From contig CP066552.1 of the NCBI GenBank assembly GCA_016415585.1, forward strand, positions 3,534,001-3,598,000: a DNA stretch of 64,000 bases, written 5' to 3'. Shown one piece after another: positions 19,510 to 28,250 of this stretch. The DNA is from Pectobacterium carotovorum. GTDB taxonomy: Bacteria; Pseudomonadota; Gammaproteobacteria; Enterobacterales; Enterobacteriaceae. The notes beneath the pieces were generated by a model. That model had not been told where the DNA came from, did no database searches, and saw only the letters and a program-made list of their open reading frames with translations. Both the position numbers and the translations under genes were made by a program. The first letter of the stretch is position 1. Each line of letters starts with the position of its first letter.

Positions 19510-20790
19510 ATGAACAAATCTGAAAGCCTGTATGCTGCGGCACAGCAACTTATTCCCGGCGGAGTGAACTCACCCGTTCGTGCTTTTAACGGCGTCGGCG
19601 GTACTCCGCTGTTCATCGAACGGGCTGATGGCGCTTATCTCTACGATGCTGACGATCAAGCGTACATTGATTACGTGGGTTCGTGGGGTCCGATGGTGCT
19701 GGGTCACAATCATCCGGCAATCCGTGATGCGGTAATCGCGGCAGCGGAACGCGGCCTGAGCTTTGGCGCGCCGACAGAAATGGAAGTGCAGATGGCCCGT
19801 CTGGTCACCTCGTTGGTGCCCAGTATGGATATGGTGCGGATGGTCAACTCCGGCACGGAAGCGACCATGAGCGCGATCCGACTGGCGCGTGGTTACACGG
19901 ACCGCGACAAAATCATCAAATTTGAAGGCTGCTACCACGGCCACGCCGACTGCCTGCTGGTGAAAGCCGGTTCCGGCGCACTGACATTGGGCCAGCCTAA
20001 TTCTCCCGGCGTTCCAGCCGATTTCGCCCGTCACACGCTGACCTGCGTCTATAACGATCTGTCATCCGTTCGCGCTGCATTTGAACAATATCCTGACGAG
20101 ATCGCCGCGATCATTGTTGAACCTGTCGCGGGCAACATGAACTGTATTCCACCGCTGCCAGATTTCCTGCCCGGCCTGCGTGCCCTGTGCGATGAGTTTG
20201 GCGCCCTGTTTATCATCGATGAAGTGATGACCGGCTTCCGTGTCGCACTGGCGGGGGCGCAGTCGCACTACGGCGTGGTGCCGGATCTGACCTGTCTGGG
20301 GAAAATCATCGGCGGCGGCATGCCAGTCGGCGCATTCGGCGGTAAACGCGAAGTCATGCAGGCGCTGGCACCGACCGGCCCGGTTTATCAGGCGGGAACG
20401 CTGTCCGGCAACCCGATTGCCATGGCCGCAGGCTTTGCCTGTTTAACCGAAGTGGCGAAACCCGGCGTACACGAAAAGCTCACCGCGTTGACCAATCAGT
20501 TGGCTGACGGCCTGCTAGCTGCCGCGCAAGCCGAAAATATCCCGCTGGTGGTGAATCAAGCGGGCGGCATGTTCGGCCTGTTCTTCACGGATGCCGAGAG
20601 CGTCACCTGCTATCAGGATGTGATGAAGTGCGACGTCGAGCGCTTTAAGCTGTTCTTCCATATGATGCTGGAAGAAGGAATTTACCTCGCGCCGTCCGCG
20701 TTTGAAGCGGGCTTTATGTCGTTGGCACACACGCCACAGGACATCGATCGCACCATCGAAGCCGCACAGCTCTGCTTCTCACGCCTGTAA
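19510..20790 (+). CDS. hemL: Glutamate-1-semialdehyde 2,1-aminomutase
   Basis: A 426-residue PLP enzyme that converts glutamate-1-semialdehyde to 5-aminolevulinate in the C5 heme pathway. Length equals E. coli HemL. The Schiff-base lysine is in [17 protein letters not shown]. Motifs [16 protein letters not shown] and [12 protein letters not shown] are intact. A G+C-rich hairpin follows the stop codon. Confidence 0.98.
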   Translation: MNKSESLYAAAQQLIPGGVNSPVRAFNGVGGTPLFIERADGAYLYDADDQAYIDYVGSWGPMVLGHNHPAIRDAVIAAAERGLSFGAPTEMEVQMARLVTSLVPSMDMVRMVNSGTEATMSAIRLARGYTDRDKIIKFEGCYHGHADCLLVKAGSGALTLGQPNSPGVPADFARHTLTCVYNDLSSVRAAFEQYPDEIAAIIVEPVAGNMNCIPPLPDFLPGLRALCDEFGALFIIDEVMTGFRVALAGAQSHYGVVPDLTCLGKIIGGGMPVGAFGGKREVMQALAPTGPVYQAGTLSGNPIAMAAGFACLTEVAKPGVHEKLTALTNQLADGLLAAAQAENIPLVVNQAGGMFGLFFTDAESVTCYQDVMKCDVERFKLFFHMMLEEGIYLAPSAFEAGFMSLAHTPQDIDRTIEAAQLCFSRL

Positions 20791-20800
20791 AAGCGTATCT

Positions 20801-20833
20801 CGACGGCGTCATTCACTGACACTGACGCCGTCG
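20801..20833 (+). terminator. Hairpin after hemL
   Basis: CGACGGCGTCA and TGACGCCGTCG form an 11-bp perfect stem with an 11-base loop, 10 bases after the hemL stop. The downstream tract is pyrimidine-rich rather than pure T, so termination may be weak. Confidence 0.55.
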
Positions 20834-20948
20834 CGTTCCTCCTTCTCCCCCGCCCCTACTTTTTTCACCGAAGCTATCATTCGAGAATGACAAGCCCTCT
20901 TAAATTGGTTATGAGTAAGTCTATGTTCCTGAAAATAGCGGAGAGGTC

Positions 20949-21572
20949 ATGTTAAAGGTTCTAGGGCGCACGTCGTCGATCAACGTTCGGAAAGTGCTGT
21001 GGCTGTGCGATGAGTTGGCGATTCCCTTTCACCGCGAAGACTGGGGCGAAGGCTATAAATCACCGCAGTCACCGGAGTTTTTGGCGCTCAATCCTAATGC
21101 CATGATACCGGTGATTCAAGACGACGATTTTGTCATGTGGGAATCGAACGCAATTATACGTTACCTCGCCAACGCGAAGGACGGAGCCTGGCTCTACCCG
21201 CAAGATCCGCGTAGCCGTGCTTCGATCGACCAATGGATCGACTGGCAGGCCTCCGAACTCAATCCTTCATGGCGTTACGCCTTTATGTCGCTGGTACGCC
21301 AGTCTCCCGCGCATCAGGATCCGACGCTCTTGGCAGCATCCTGCACGCTTTGGTCACGCACCATGGGCATTTTGAATCAGCAGTTGGAGCGAACCGGCCA
21401 CTACATCGCAGGAAACGCGTTTACGCTGGCCGATATTCCCATCGGGCTATCGGTGAACCGCTGGTATGAAACGCCGCTGGAACACACGGACTATCCCGCC
21501 GTCCGCACCTACTATGAGCGCTTAAGCGCACGCGCAGGCTACCTGACCTGGGGACGCAACGGCACGCCATAA
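20949..21572 (+). CDS. Glutathione S-transferase family protein
   Basis: A 207-residue protein with a thioredoxin-like N-terminal domain (1-80; NPNAMIPVIQDDDFVMWESNAIIRYLA, giving the cis-Pro and glutathione-binding Glu-Ser) and an all-alpha C-terminal domain (FTLADIPIGLSVNRWY). GGAGAGG precedes the ATG. It probably conjugates or reduces with glutathione; substrate unknown. It is one of three genes sitting between hemL and fhuB, which are adjacent in E. coli, so this is an insertion relative to that order. Confidence 0.88.
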   Translation: MLKVLGRTSSINVRKVLWLCDELAIPFHREDWGEGYKSPQSPEFLALNPNAMIPVIQDDDFVMWESNAIIRYLANAKDGAWLYPQDPRSRASIDQWIDWQASELNPSWRYAFMSLVRQSPAHQDPTLLAASCTLWSRTMGILNQQLERTGHYIAGNAFTLADIPIGLSVNRWYETPLEHTDYPAVRTYYERLSARAGYLTWGRNGTP

Positions 21573-21586
21573 AGCTACTCATAACA

Positions 21587-23050
21587 CTACTCTGCGCTAC
21601 CCGGATCGATACCGCTCATCTCACAGGCCAGCGCCCCCGCGCGCTTAAGCGCATACGTGTAGCGTTCATCAAACGGGTAGCAGCACGATAGCCGAAGCGC
21701 GTGCTTACAGCGGCCGCTCAGCGTATAGAGCTCGCCGGGCGTGACGCAAATCTTCTCTTGCAGCAGACGATGAAATAGCTCAACGCCATCCACGCCGCCC
21801 GGTAACTCCAGCCAGAAGACAAAACCGCCCTGCGGCTGCGTCGCGCGTGTCCCCTGCGGAAAATGCCGGGCAATCAGCCCGCGCGCCTCATCCATCTGCG
21901 CGGCATAGCGGCGGCGCAGCGTGCGCAGATGGTGATCGTAACCGCCGGACTCCAGAAACTGCGCCAGTGTTTCCGATAGCAGCGCCGATTCCGCCATTGA
22001 CGATACCGCTTTCAGCCGCGCCACTTTGGCACGGAAACGACCCGATGCCATCCAGCCAATGCGGAAATCGGGCGCCAGTGTTTTCGTGAAGCTGGAGCAG
22101 TAGATCACCCAGCCATCGCGATCGAAGGCTTTCACCGTCGGCGACAGCGGCCAGGTAAACTGAAGCTCGCTGTATAAGCCATCCTCGATCAGCGGCACCT
22201 GATAATCGTTCACCAGCTTTGCCAGCCGCTTTTTATCCGCCAGCGTCATGCTGCACCCTAACGGATTCTGCGCGTTCGGCATGGCGATAATCGCCTGTAA
22301 TCGCTGTTCTGACAGCAGCAGCTCCAGCGCATCCAGCGCGAGGCCACGTTGCGGGTCGGTGGGAATCTCCACCGTTTTCAGTCCCAGACTGGCTAGCAGG
22401 GGAAAGAGATAAAAATAGGTTGGCGTTTCCAAGCCCACACAGTCGCCCGGCTGCGTGACCGTGCGTAGCGCCAGCTGTAGCGCTTCCATACAGCCGTGGG
22501 TGATCGTGATGTCCTCGCGGGTCAATGACATACCCAAATCCATCGCTCGCCGCGCCACTTCACGCCGCAACCGTTCACTGCCTGGCGGCAACGCATAGCG
22601 ACCAATCAGTTCAGGCTGCCGCCGCAGCAAAGAAGCAGCAATACGGCTGATCTTTTCGGTCGGATAGAAATCGGCATGCTGCGGGCACGCCAGAGAAATG
22701 TTGATGTAATCCGGGTGCGTCTGAGCAGCAAAAACGGTATCAATCAGATCCAGTTGCTCACTGCCCGGCACAATCACCTGCGCACGGTGGGGCTTACTTT
22801 CCGTCAGCGACGGCAGACGTCCTCGCACAAAGTAGCCGGACTGCGGTCGTGCTTCGATCAACCCGCGATCTTCGAGAATACGCCAGGCATTTAATACCGT
22901 GTTCACACTTACCTGATGCGATCCGGCAACGCGACGAATAGAAGGCAGGCGACTTCCCGGCGCTAACGTTCCTTGATGAATAGCCGTGGCGAAGGTTTCC
23001 GCGAGCTGTTGATACAGCGTACTTTCTTGTGAGTCGATGATGATGGACAC
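21587..23050 (-). CDS. MocR-type regulator (GntR helix-turn-helix plus aminotransferase domain)
   Basis: About 487 residues. The N-terminal winged helix (about 1-70) reads LPSIRRVAGSHQVSVNTVLNAWRILEDRGLIEARPQSGYFV. The rest is a class-I aminotransferase-like domain with the PLP lysine in YCSSFTKTLAPDFRIGW. The start is uncertain: GTG 23050 was chosen over an upstream TTG (23068) that lacks a ribosome site. It is divergent from a LysE-type exporter, which it probably controls using PLP or an amino acid derivative as signal. Confidence 0.87.
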   Translation of the reverse strand: MSIIIDSQESTLYQQLAETFATAIHQGTLAPGSRLPSIRRVAGSHQVSVNTVLNAWRILEDRGLIEARPQSGYFVRGRLPSLTESKPHRAQVIVPGSEQLDLIDTVFAAQTHPDYINISLACPQHADFYPTEKISRIAASLLRRQPELIGRYALPPGSERLRREVARRAMDLGMSLTREDITITHGCMEALQLALRTVTQPGDCVGLETPTYFYLFPLLASLGLKTVEIPTDPQRGLALDALELLLSEQRLQAIIAMPNAQNPLGCSMTLADKKRLAKLVNDYQVPLIEDGLYSELQFTWPLSPTVKAFDRDGWVIYCSSFTKTLAPDFRIGWMASGRFRAKVARLKAVSSMAESALLSETLAQFLESGGYDHHLRTLRRRYAAQMDEARGLIARHFPQGTRATQPQGGFVFWLELPGGVDGVELFHRLLQEKICVTPGELYTLSGRCKHALRLSCCYPFDERYTYALKRAGALACEMSGIDPGSAE

Positions 23051-23186
23051 AGTTCCCCCGCCAGCCAATGAGTACAGTTAACGATTAATGCACTTTGTAC
23101 CCATAACAATAATCATTTTGTGTATCTGTAACCATTTCTTTTTTCTGCCTACCATAGTGTTCTCACCCCATCATCAGGATAACACC

Positions 23187-23777
23187 ATGCTCGACCCTTC
23201 TTTTTTCAGCTACGTCACCGTCATGTCGATCACGCCGGGGCCCAATAATCTGCTGCTGGCGACGTCAGGCGTCAATTTTGGCCTGCGTCGAACCTTGCCA
23301 ATGATGATGGGCATTTCCGTTGGCTGTGGGATACAAACGGCGCTGATGGGGGTGGCATTGGAGCTTCTACTGAGCTGGATGAGCATGATTCGCCTCCCGC
23401 TCACGGTGCTGGGGTGTGTTTATCTACTTTGGCTATCGTGGAAAATCGTGCGCTCATCTGCACCGGAATTACAAGGGCGAGTACAGCCGATGACCGTACT
23501 GCAAGGGACGCTATTTCAGGCGGTGAATCCGAAAGCCTGGCTGATGTCCAGCAACATCGCGCTGCTTTATGCCGCCAGCGGCGGCCTTTTCACCACGGTA
23601 GTCGCCTTTATGGCGCTCAATCTGCCCTGTATTTTAGTCTGGGCACTACTCGGCGATCGCATCGGTAAACATCTTCAGGAGCCGTGGAAACTGAAAGCCT
23701 TCAACGGCATCATGGCGCTTTCTCTGGTGCTCACCACCTTCTGGATGCTGGTCGAAGCCATCAACGTCACGGGTTAA
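23187..23777 (+). CDS. LysE/RhtB family amino acid exporter
   Basis: A 196-residue membrane protein with five or six helices and the family signature SITPGPNNLLLATSGVNFGLRRTLP near the N terminus, plus NPKAWLMSSN in the middle. ATG 23187 was chosen because AGGAT precedes it and the protein begins like LysE relatives; the frame extends 33 codons upstream without homology. Divergent transcription from a MocR regulator suggests regulated export of an amino acid or related compound. Confidence 0.87.
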   Translation: MLDPSFFSYVTVMSITPGPNNLLLATSGVNFGLRRTLPMMMGISVGCGIQTALMGVALELLLSWMSMIRLPLTVLGCVYLLWLSWKIVRSSAPELQGRVQPMTVLQGTLFQAVNPKAWLMSSNIALLYAASGGLFTTVVAFMALNLPCILVWALLGDRIGKHLQEPWKLKAFNGIMALSLVLTTFWMLVEAINVTG

Positions 23778-23788
23778 TCATACGACTT

Positions 23789-23810
23789 CGGCGGGCTTCC
23801 CTCCCCGCCG
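23789..23810. terminator. Hairpin between lysE-like gene and fhuB
   Basis: CGGCGGG and CCCGCCG form a 7-bp stem with an 8-base loop between two convergent genes. There is no strong T-tract. Confidence 0.45.
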
Positions 23811-23819
23811 ACGCCCGCG

Positions 23820-25838
23820 TTATCTCACCTGCTTACGCAATAGATAAACAAAGTAAGGCGCACCGATAAACGTCGCGAGCAGACCTGCCGGGATCTGCGC
23901 CGGAAAGAGGATCATCCGGCCAAACCAGTCAGCAACCACCATCAGTGCCCCACCAATCAGCGCAGAGCTGGCAATTTGCGGCAACACGCGGTTAAAACCT
24001 AGCATCCTCGCCATATGCGGTGCCATTAAGCCCACAAAGCTCATCGGCCCAACCATCAGGGTTGCCATCGCGGTCAGTACCGATGCCAGCAGCAACACCA
24101 GCAAACGGACTGGCGTGACAGCCACGCCAAGCGATCTGGCCGTTGTCGTACCCAGTGGCAAAATACGCAGCCAGCGCTGACAGAGCGGGACGATCAACAG
24201 CAGCAGAACCGCAATCACCGCCGTGCGTATCGCGTCAGTCGGTTCGACCGCATAGGTTGAGCCCGACAGCCAGGTCAGCACCGTTCCCATACGCGGATCG
24301 CCACTGGCTAACAGAAGCGCAATCACGGTGGAGAACGCCATACTGAGCGCAATCCCCGCCAACAACATACGCTGCGTGGAGAACCCACCGCGACCGGCGA
24401 TAATCACCATGACCAGCAGCGTTAACGCCGCACCCGCGCTACCGGCCGGAAGCAGCCACACCAAGGCATTGCCGGGAATGAAGAACAGCAAAATAATGAC
24501 GCCAAACGAGGCACCGGAGCTAATCCCCAGCACTTCCGGGCTCCCCATCGGGTTGCCCGTCAGCTTCTGTATTAGCGTTCCCGCCACCGCCAGCATCACC
24601 CCGGCAGTTAGCGCCGCCAGCACCCGAGGCCAGCGCCATGAGAGCAACTGCGTTAACACATCGCCACCGCCCCACTGCCAGCCCTCCGCATCTTTCCCTA
24701 ACATCAGCGCCGTAATCACCACCATTCCCAGCAGCATGACGCCAAGTACCAGCCACGTTCCCCACAGGCGACGCTCAGCCGTCGGCGTGGTATTGCTGTC
24801 GACCAGAGCGGGCTGACCGCTATTACGCAGGCGCGGCAGCAGCCACAGTAACAGCGGCGCGCCAATCAGCGCCGTCGCGGCCCCCGTTGGGACGTCAAGC
24901 CACACGCGGCTCAGCCAGATAACGCCCTGATCGGCAACGCCGAGCAGCAACGCCCCGAGCAACGGCGCGAATAAAAGACGATGAAGTAACCGCCGTGCGC
25001 CAAGCATTTTCGCCAGCAGCGGCGCAAACAGGCCGATAAAACCGATAATGCCCGCCGCATTCACCAACTGGGCACACAGAAAAATTCCCAACCCAAGCGC
25101 ACTCAGACGTGCCAGTGACAGCCCAAGCCCCAGATTACGTGCAACACCGTCATCCAGTCCCAGCAGGGTTAACGGGCGAATCAACAACAGCGCCAGACAG
25201 AAACACACCAGAAGACGCGGGAGAACAAACTGCACATTGCTCCAGTCCTGTTGGTTCAACACGCCGCTGCTCCACAGGAACAAGCCCTGAAGCTGCTCAT
25301 GATGGAAAAGCACCAGCAGCTGATTGACCGCGCTACAGTAGAAACTCAGCACCAGCCCCGCCAGTATCAGCGTCACCGGCGATAACCGCTTGCCCCAGGC
25401 GACGCCAAACACCAGCGCGCCAACCACCAGCGCCCCAATCATCGCAGCAGCCTGTTGGATCCATACGCCACCGGGCAGCGCCAATAGCGTTACCACCGTG
25501 ATGCCGAGCTGTGCACCCGTGGCAATCCCTAGCGTTGATGGCTCAGCTAGCGGATTACGCAAGACCTGTTGGAACAGCACGCCACACAACCCCAGTCCCG
25601 CACCAATCAGCAGCGCCAGTACCATGCGTGGCAACAAACTGTAATGAAACAGAAGCTGCTGCATATTGTTCAAGGCGGGCTGTGTCAGCCCCTGAAGCCA
25701 CTGCGATACAGGCAATTGCTGCTGCAAATTGTAGCTGCCCATCCCCAGAATCACGAACAGCAGAAAACCGATTAAAACAACAGGAAGCACCAGCGGATGC
25801 ACAGCACGCTTGTGCACGGCAGACAGAGAATTAGGCAT
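23820..25838 (-). CDS. fhuB: Ferric hydroxamate ABC transporter permease FhuB
   Basis: A 672-residue inner-membrane protein made of two fused FecCD-type permease halves (about 1-330 and 345-672). Both halves have matching segments such as GAGLGLCGVLFQQVLRNPLAEPSTLGI and AVAGTLIQKLTGNPMGSPEVLGI. E. coli FhuB has the same double architecture. It imports ferrichrome-type siderophores with FhuC and FhuD. It overlaps the fhuD end by eight bases. Confidence 0.96.
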   Translation of the reverse strand: MPNSLSAVHKRAVHPLVLPVVLIGFLLFVILGMGSYNLQQQLPVSQWLQGLTQPALNNMQQLLFHYSLLPRMVLALLIGAGLGLCGVLFQQVLRNPLAEPSTLGIATGAQLGITVVTLLALPGGVWIQQAAAMIGALVVGALVFGVAWGKRLSPVTLILAGLVLSFYCSAVNQLLVLFHHEQLQGLFLWSSGVLNQQDWSNVQFVLPRLLVCFCLALLLIRPLTLLGLDDGVARNLGLGLSLARLSALGLGIFLCAQLVNAAGIIGFIGLFAPLLAKMLGARRLLHRLLFAPLLGALLLGVADQGVIWLSRVWLDVPTGAATALIGAPLLLWLLPRLRNSGQPALVDSNTTPTAERRLWGTWLVLGVMLLGMVVITALMLGKDAEGWQWGGGDVLTQLLSWRWPRVLAALTAGVMLAVAGTLIQKLTGNPMGSPEVLGISSGASFGVIILLFFIPGNALVWLLPAGSAGAALTLLVMVIIAGRGGFSTQRMLLAGIALSMAFSTVIALLLASGDPRMGTVLTWLSGSTYAVEPTDAIRTAVIAVLLLLIVPLCQRWLRILPLGTTTARSLGVAVTPVRLLVLLLASVLTAMATLMVGPMSFVGLMAPHMARMLGFNRVLPQIASSALIGGALMVVADWFGRMILFPAQIPAGLLATFIGAPYFVYLLRKQVR

Positions 25839-26757
25839 GCGTTCTCGCCTCCAGTGCCTGATTCAATACGCGACAGAAGCGCATCGCCGAGAGCGTTCCG
25901 CCATACAGCCAGACGGCTGGCACACGTTGCAAACGCTGATTACGCACAAACGGCATGGCCTGCCAGAGCGGATTATTTTCAAGCTGGTCAAGTGTGGCGC
26001 TATCGCCGTGTTCGAAGCAGAGTACGTTGGCATCGCCGATTTCTGCCAGGCTCTCAATGCCGACAATCGTACTGCCCCAGAAGCTGGTTTCGCTGCGCCA
26101 GGCATTCTCGATTCCGATATGATCCATCACTTCCTGAAAAAGGCTGTTCTTGCCGATCACCAACACATGGCGGCTGTCGACCAGCGTGATGAGCAACAGA
26201 GGCCGCTGGGTGTAAGGCTGGAGTGTGATTTTTTCCTGCTGGAGAAACTGCGCCAGCTCCGTCAGGTGCTGCTCGCCAGTCGCTTTCATATTGAGCGCCT
26301 CGGCCAGTTTCATGACCGAGGCCTGTGCCGACGTCAGCGGTTTTCCCTGTTCGTTGCTGAAACCAAAGCCCAGCAGCGGAGAAATACGGGACATTTTCGC
26401 GACCGAAGGGCCGTAGCCTTCAGAGTAAAGAATCAGAGACGGGCGAATCTGCGTCAGCAATTCCAGATTGGGCTCGGTACGCAGCCCCACATCAATCACC
26501 GATTCAGGCAGCGCGGGCTCTTTCACCCATAGGTTGTAGTTATGTTTATCCGCAATCGCGAAGGGCGTGATGCCCAACGCCAGAAGCAGTTCAACAGGCA
26601 ACCACTCCAGCGCCACAATGCGATTTAAATCGGGAAATGTGGCAGTGGCTCCCCGGCTCGCCGCAGAATAAACCAGCGGGGACAATAGCAGCGCCGTCAG
26701 CAAACGACGGCGTAGCGGATCGGGAGAGGATGGAGAAGAAGAAAATTCAGGCATCAT
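25831..26757 (-). CDS. fhuD: Ferric hydroxamate periplasmic binding protein FhuD
   Basis: A 308-residue binding protein. PDPLRRRLLTALLLSP near the N terminus is an arginine-rich, possibly Tat-dependent signal, like the SRRRLLTA of E. coli FhuD. The mature part has NRIVALEWLPVELLLALGITP, VGLRTEPNLELL and FWGSTIVGIESLAE. ATG 26757 (or 26754) was chosen, about 17 bases after fhuC; 45 upstream residues overlap fhuC in another frame and were dropped. It hands siderophores to FhuB. Confidence 0.94.
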   Translation of the reverse strand: MMPEFSSSPSSPDPLRRRLLTALLLSPLVYSAASRGATATFPDLNRIVALEWLPVELLLALGITPFAIADKHNYNLWVKEPALPESVIDVGLRTEPNLELLTQIRPSLILYSEGYGPSVAKMSRISPLLGFGFSNEQGKPLTSAQASVMKLAEALNMKATGEQHLTELAQFLQQEKITLQPYTQRPLLLITLVDSRHVLVIGKNSLFQEVMDHIGIENAWRSETSFWGSTIVGIESLAEIGDANVLCFEHGDSATLDQLENNPLWQAMPFVRNQRLQRVPAVWLYGGTLSAMRFCRVLNQALEARTHA

Positions 26758-26773
26758 GAGCAGGAAAACCGAG

Positions 26774-27571
26774 TTAACAAACAAAGCTGACCGGCGCGCC
26801 ACCCGCCGGATGAGGCAGAATGCCCATGGGAATGCCGTAGATATTTTCCAGCACGTCCCCTTGCATGAGCGCGACAGGCTCACCCTGCGCAATCATTTTC
26901 CCGCCGCGCAACGCCACCAGATGATCGCAGTAGCGCGCAGCCATGTTGATATCATGCAACACCGCAATGACGGTGATGCCGCGCTCGCGGCCCATACGCT
27001 GAATCAGCGACAGCACCTCAACCTGATGCGCAATATCCAGTGCGGAGGTCGGTTCATCCAACAGCAGGCAGCGGCTGTCCTGTGCCACCGTCATCGCCAG
27101 CCAGGCTCGCTGCCGTTCCCCGCCGGACAGGCTATCCACCAGACGGTTAGCAAACGGCTTTAATCCCACCAGCGTGATGGCTTCTTCGACCTTTTCCCGA
27201 TCGGCGCTGCCGAAACGGCCTAATGCGCCGTGCCACGGGTAGCGCCCCACAGCAACCAGCTCACGCACGGTCATCCCTTCGGCAGCGGGAAGCTGCTGCG
27301 GTAAATAAGCCACCTGACGGGCGAACAATTTACTGTCCCAGCTTCCGGTCGCCTGTTCACCCAACAATGCGGTTCCGCTGCTGGCGGACTGATGGCGACC
27401 CAGAATTTTCAGCAATGTCGATTTGCCTGAGCCATTGTGCCCGATCAGCCCACACACTTTCCCCACGGGAAACGTGATCGATAACGGATGTAGCAGCGTG
27501 CGCCCGGCGACGGAAAAGCTGACGTCGTCCAGTCTGAAGGTAGTGTCAGGCAGTACTGTTTGATTTTGCAT
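26774..27571 (-). CDS. fhuC: Ferric hydroxamate ABC transporter ATPase FhuC
   Basis: A 265-residue ATPase, the same length as E. coli FhuC. Walker A is GHNGSGKST, the signature is LSGGERQRAWLA, Walker B is CLLLDEP, and the H-loop is VLHDINMAARY. First gene of fhuCDB. In E. coli the receptor gene fhuA precedes it; here none is present, so the outer-membrane receptor must be encoded elsewhere. A Fur-like site lies about 90 bases upstream. Confidence 0.96.
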   Translation of the reverse strand: MQNQTVLPDTTFRLDDVSFSVAGRTLLHPLSITFPVGKVCGLIGHNGSGKSTLLKILGRHQSASSGTALLGEQATGSWDSKLFARQVAYLPQQLPAAEGMTVRELVAVGRYPWHGALGRFGSADREKVEEAITLVGLKPFANRLVDSLSGGERQRAWLAMTVAQDSRCLLLDEPTSALDIAHQVEVLSLIQRMGRERGITVIAVLHDINMAARYCDHLVALRGGKMIAQGEPVALMQGDVLENIYGIPMGILPHPAGGAPVSFVC

Positions 27572-27654
27572 AGCGCTTTTGGTTTTTTAATGTCACCGAA
27601 GGAAAGGGGTGAGCAGAATTCACTATTTCCGTAATCGTCGGTCTAAAAGAGAAC

Positions 27655-27673
27655 GATAATGATTACGATAAAG
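27655..27673. promoter_or_regulatory. Candidate Fur box upstream of fhuCDB
   Basis: On the minus strand CTTTATCGTAATCATTATC matches 14 of 19 positions of the Fur consensus GATAATGATAATCATTATC, including an unbroken TAATCATTATC. It lies 84 bases before fhuC, where iron repression of a siderophore operon would be expected. Confidence 0.65.
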
Positions 27674-27817
27674 GCAGCATGATAGGCGCAACGGAATGCC
27701 AATCGCAAGACTTTTACCTGTCAGCGCTAGAGTGTTCCGGCAGGAAAAGTGGTCTCTGACAGGGCGTGGTGATCGTCCCAAAATAGCAGGGGCAACAAAT
27801 GCCCCCAGATTAACTCA

Positions 27818-28195
27818 GCCTCTTAGTCACATTTTTATGCCACTGTTGAGGCGGTTTCGTGCGCGATAATACCGTCATTTTCATGCTACCTCGTAGCACG
27901 CGCCCGACACGGGGCGGCTTAAGCGCCGCTCGCCCCGTGACCCCGAGGCTTTTGGCGGAAATTATGCCGCTGACGCGGTTCCTTCGTCGGTATCAGGCTT
28001 AACGGACCGCTTGCGACACGTTTACTCGCCCCATAAATGGAGCTCACTCTTCGGGCCAGCACAAGTGCTGTTCAAAAACGTCTTTGACGTTTTTGTCCGA
28101 CGTGGCGCAAGCTTTCACCGCGTCCATGCGGCTCATCCTAAGCCTGCTATCTCCTCAGCATAATTTTTTACGCCGGATAACGACAAAACCCGTGA
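27818..28195. repeat. Dispersed structured repeat, copy A
   Basis: A non-coding element of about 378 bases filling most of the 679-base fhuC-mrcB interval. It shares near-identical blocks with 50434-50727: the start (CTCTTAGTCACATTTTT), the block around GGTTTCGTGCGCGAT, TAGCACGCGCCCGAC, AAATTATGCCGCT and the end (GCATAATTTTTTACGCCGGATAA). Stems seen are GCCTC/GAGGC (27818-27852), CACGGGGCG/CGCCCCGTG (27908-27939), CCGC/GCGG, and a long-range AAATTATGC/GCATAATTT pair. The middle, which differs most from copy B, has an extra AAAAACGTC/GACGTTTTT hairpin. Confidence 0.75.
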
Positions 28196-28250
28196 TCCCC
28201 CAGTCTTTGTCTATAAGAGACAATAGATTAACCGGGGTAGTGATAAGCAT

